Source of the DNA: Gammaproteobacteria bacterium
GTDB lineage: Bacteria; Pseudomonadota; Gammaproteobacteria; Ga0077536
DNA: 13,682 bases
Reading direction: 5' to 3'
NCBI GenBank assembly: GCA_003540955.1
Contig: DPMX01000201.1
Coordinates: 1-13,682, forward strand
Positions 12,648 to 13,682 of the stretch are shown one piece after another. The first letter of the stretch is position 1, and every line of letters starts with the position of its first letter. Both the position numbers and the translations under genes were made by a program. The notes under the pieces are model-generated. The model saw only the letters and a list, made by a program, of their open reading frames with translations, searched no databases and was not told the origin of the DNA.

Positions 12648-13682
12648 ATGCGTATCGCCCAAATTATGCTCGGTAAAAATTTTGGCGGTGCGGAACGATC
12701 GTTTGTTGATATGTGCCAAGCGCTTGGGTCAAAAGGGCACGATGTGTTGGCTATCTGTGAACGGCGATCCAAGGCGGTGACCTTTGTCGAGCAAATTGAA
12801 GGACTTACAAGCAAAACCGTTATTGTGCGAGGTTCATGGGATCCGTTTGCGCGTCGGAAGATAAAGAGGCATTTGGAAATTTTTGATGCGGACGTAGTAC
12901 AAATGCACCTCGCGCGATCAGCTCAGATGGCTGGCCCAGCTGCTCGGCTGCTGGGGATTCCTAGCGTGGCAAAAACCCATAATTACGTGAATCTGAAATA
13001 CTATGAATCCATTTCGAAACTTGTCCCAACAACGCGGCGACAGGAAGTGTATCTTCGTAGTCAAGGAGTGCCGGAGGATCGTATTTCACGCATACCGAAC
13101 TTTTCGTCGATACCGCCCAAGCCTCCCAAAACTGAGCCAACTAATTGGTCGAGTGGGGTGCTTCAAGTCGTTGGTTTAGGCCGTTTGGTACACAAAAAAG
13201 GCTTTGATCTTTTTCTACGAGCCGTTGCTGCAGCAAGACGTGATGGTTTGAAGTTGGCGGTTACCATTGCGGGAGCGGGTCCCGAAAGCGGGGCGCTAAT
13301 GCGTTTACGTCGTGATTTGGGTTTAGAAAAAGTTGTCACTTTTTTGGGTTGGCAGGACGACGTACAAACATATCTAAGTAAAGCAGATGTCTTTGTCTTA
13401 CCATCACGCGATGAACCGTTTGGCATTGTGTGTCTAGAAGCGATGGCCTCTTGCCTTCCGATTATCGCAACCCGGACTCATGGGCCTACCGAGATTTTGA
13501 ATGAAGATACCGCTATTTTGGTTGAGCCGGGAGACTCAACCGGGTTGACAAAGGCGTTACAAAGGATTGCACGGGAGCCCAGGCAGGCCGCGCAGCGAGC
13601 GGTAGCAGCCCAGCAACATTTTAAGCAAAACTTTAGTGTCAACGCCGTTCTAAGCCAGTATCTTGAACTTTATAAAGGGCTG
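12648..13682 (+). CDS. GT4-family glycosyltransferase, 3'-truncated by the window edge
   Basis: Open from ATG 12648 to the last base, 345 codons without a stop, so only the extreme C-terminus is missing relative to the usual 350-400 residues. A retaining GT-B transferase (glycogen synthase-like GT4 group). Evidence: N-terminal GKNFGGAERSFVDM (9-22), acceptor-domain KTHNYVNLKYY (109-119), interdomain IPNF (149-152), VVGLGRLVHKKGFDLFLRA (174-192), IAGAGPESGAL (207-217) and the catalytic EX7E motif EPFGIVCLE (Glu256 and Glu264), then THGPTEI. The start is clear because MRIAQIMLGKNFGGAE is the family beginning, although no ribosome site is visible after the eight-base gap. It likely adds a hexose or similar sugar to the LPS core or another surface glycan. 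The specific sugar is unknown. Confidence 0.93.
   Translation, partial: MRIAQIMLGKNFGGAERSFVDMCQALGSKGHDVLAICERRSKAVTFVEQIEGLTSKTVIVRGSWDPFARRKIKRHLEIFDADVVQMHLARSAQMAGPAARLLGIPSVAKTHNYVNLKYYESISKLVPTTRRQEVYLRSQGVPEDRISRIPNFSSIPPKPPKTEPTNWSSGVLQVVGLGRLVHKKGFDLFLRAVAAARRDGLKLAVTIAGAGPESGALMRLRRDLGLEKVVTFLGWQDDVQTYLSKADVFVLPSRDEPFGIVCLEAMASCLPIIATRTHGPTEILNEDTAILVEPGDSTGLTKALQRIAREPRQAAQRAVAAQQHFKQNFSVNAVLSQYLELYKGL

Overview
The window looks like a chromosomal segment of a gammaproteobacterium, probably an aerobic and perhaps uncultured or marine lineage. The reasons are the yidC-mnmE pair (the usual neighbourhood at the end of the rpmH-rnpA-yidC-mnmE block), an A1-type caa3 cytochrome oxidase operon, and an LPS-core type glycosyltransferase cluster. 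The lineage is inferred from gene content only. No rRNA, tRNA, CRISPR array or mobile element was recognised.

Layout. 1-2678 (+): the 3' part of yidC, then complete mnmE. 2698-3469 (+): a possible 27-codon small ORF overlapping the start of a divergent COX2-like gene whose CuA site is largely lost. 9196-3451 (-): a compact oxidase operon in the order ctaC (CuA subunit with two C-terminal cytochrome c domains), ctaD (catalytic subunit), two different COX3-type subunits, a COX4-type subunit and, after a 145-bp gap, a secreted or membrane-anchored protein whose predicted mature N-terminus is a histidine. This last gene overlaps the COX2-like gene tail to tail by 19 bp. 9944-9465 (-): a small secreted protein of unknown function. 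10330-13682 (+): a tight cluster of a DUF6165-like gene, two GT9 (heptosyltransferase-type) genes and a GT4 gene cut by the window end.

How the genes work together. The minus-strand operon encodes a haem-copper oxidase in which cytochrome c domains fused to subunit II pass electrons to CuA, then to haem a and the a3-CuB site in CtaD. Every ligand and proton-channel residue I checked in CtaC and CtaD is present. No CtaG/Cox11, SURF1, haem A synthase or haem O synthase gene lies in the window, so copper insertion and haem A supply must come from elsewhere, or copper handling may involve the unexplained genes here. The most unusual part is 2768-4050: a COX2 paralogue that has lost four of six CuA ligands and the electron-entry Trp, convergent with and overlapping a conserved-looking protein with a predicted N-terminal His. 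The 10.3-13.7 kb cluster probably builds the LPS core or a related surface glycan.
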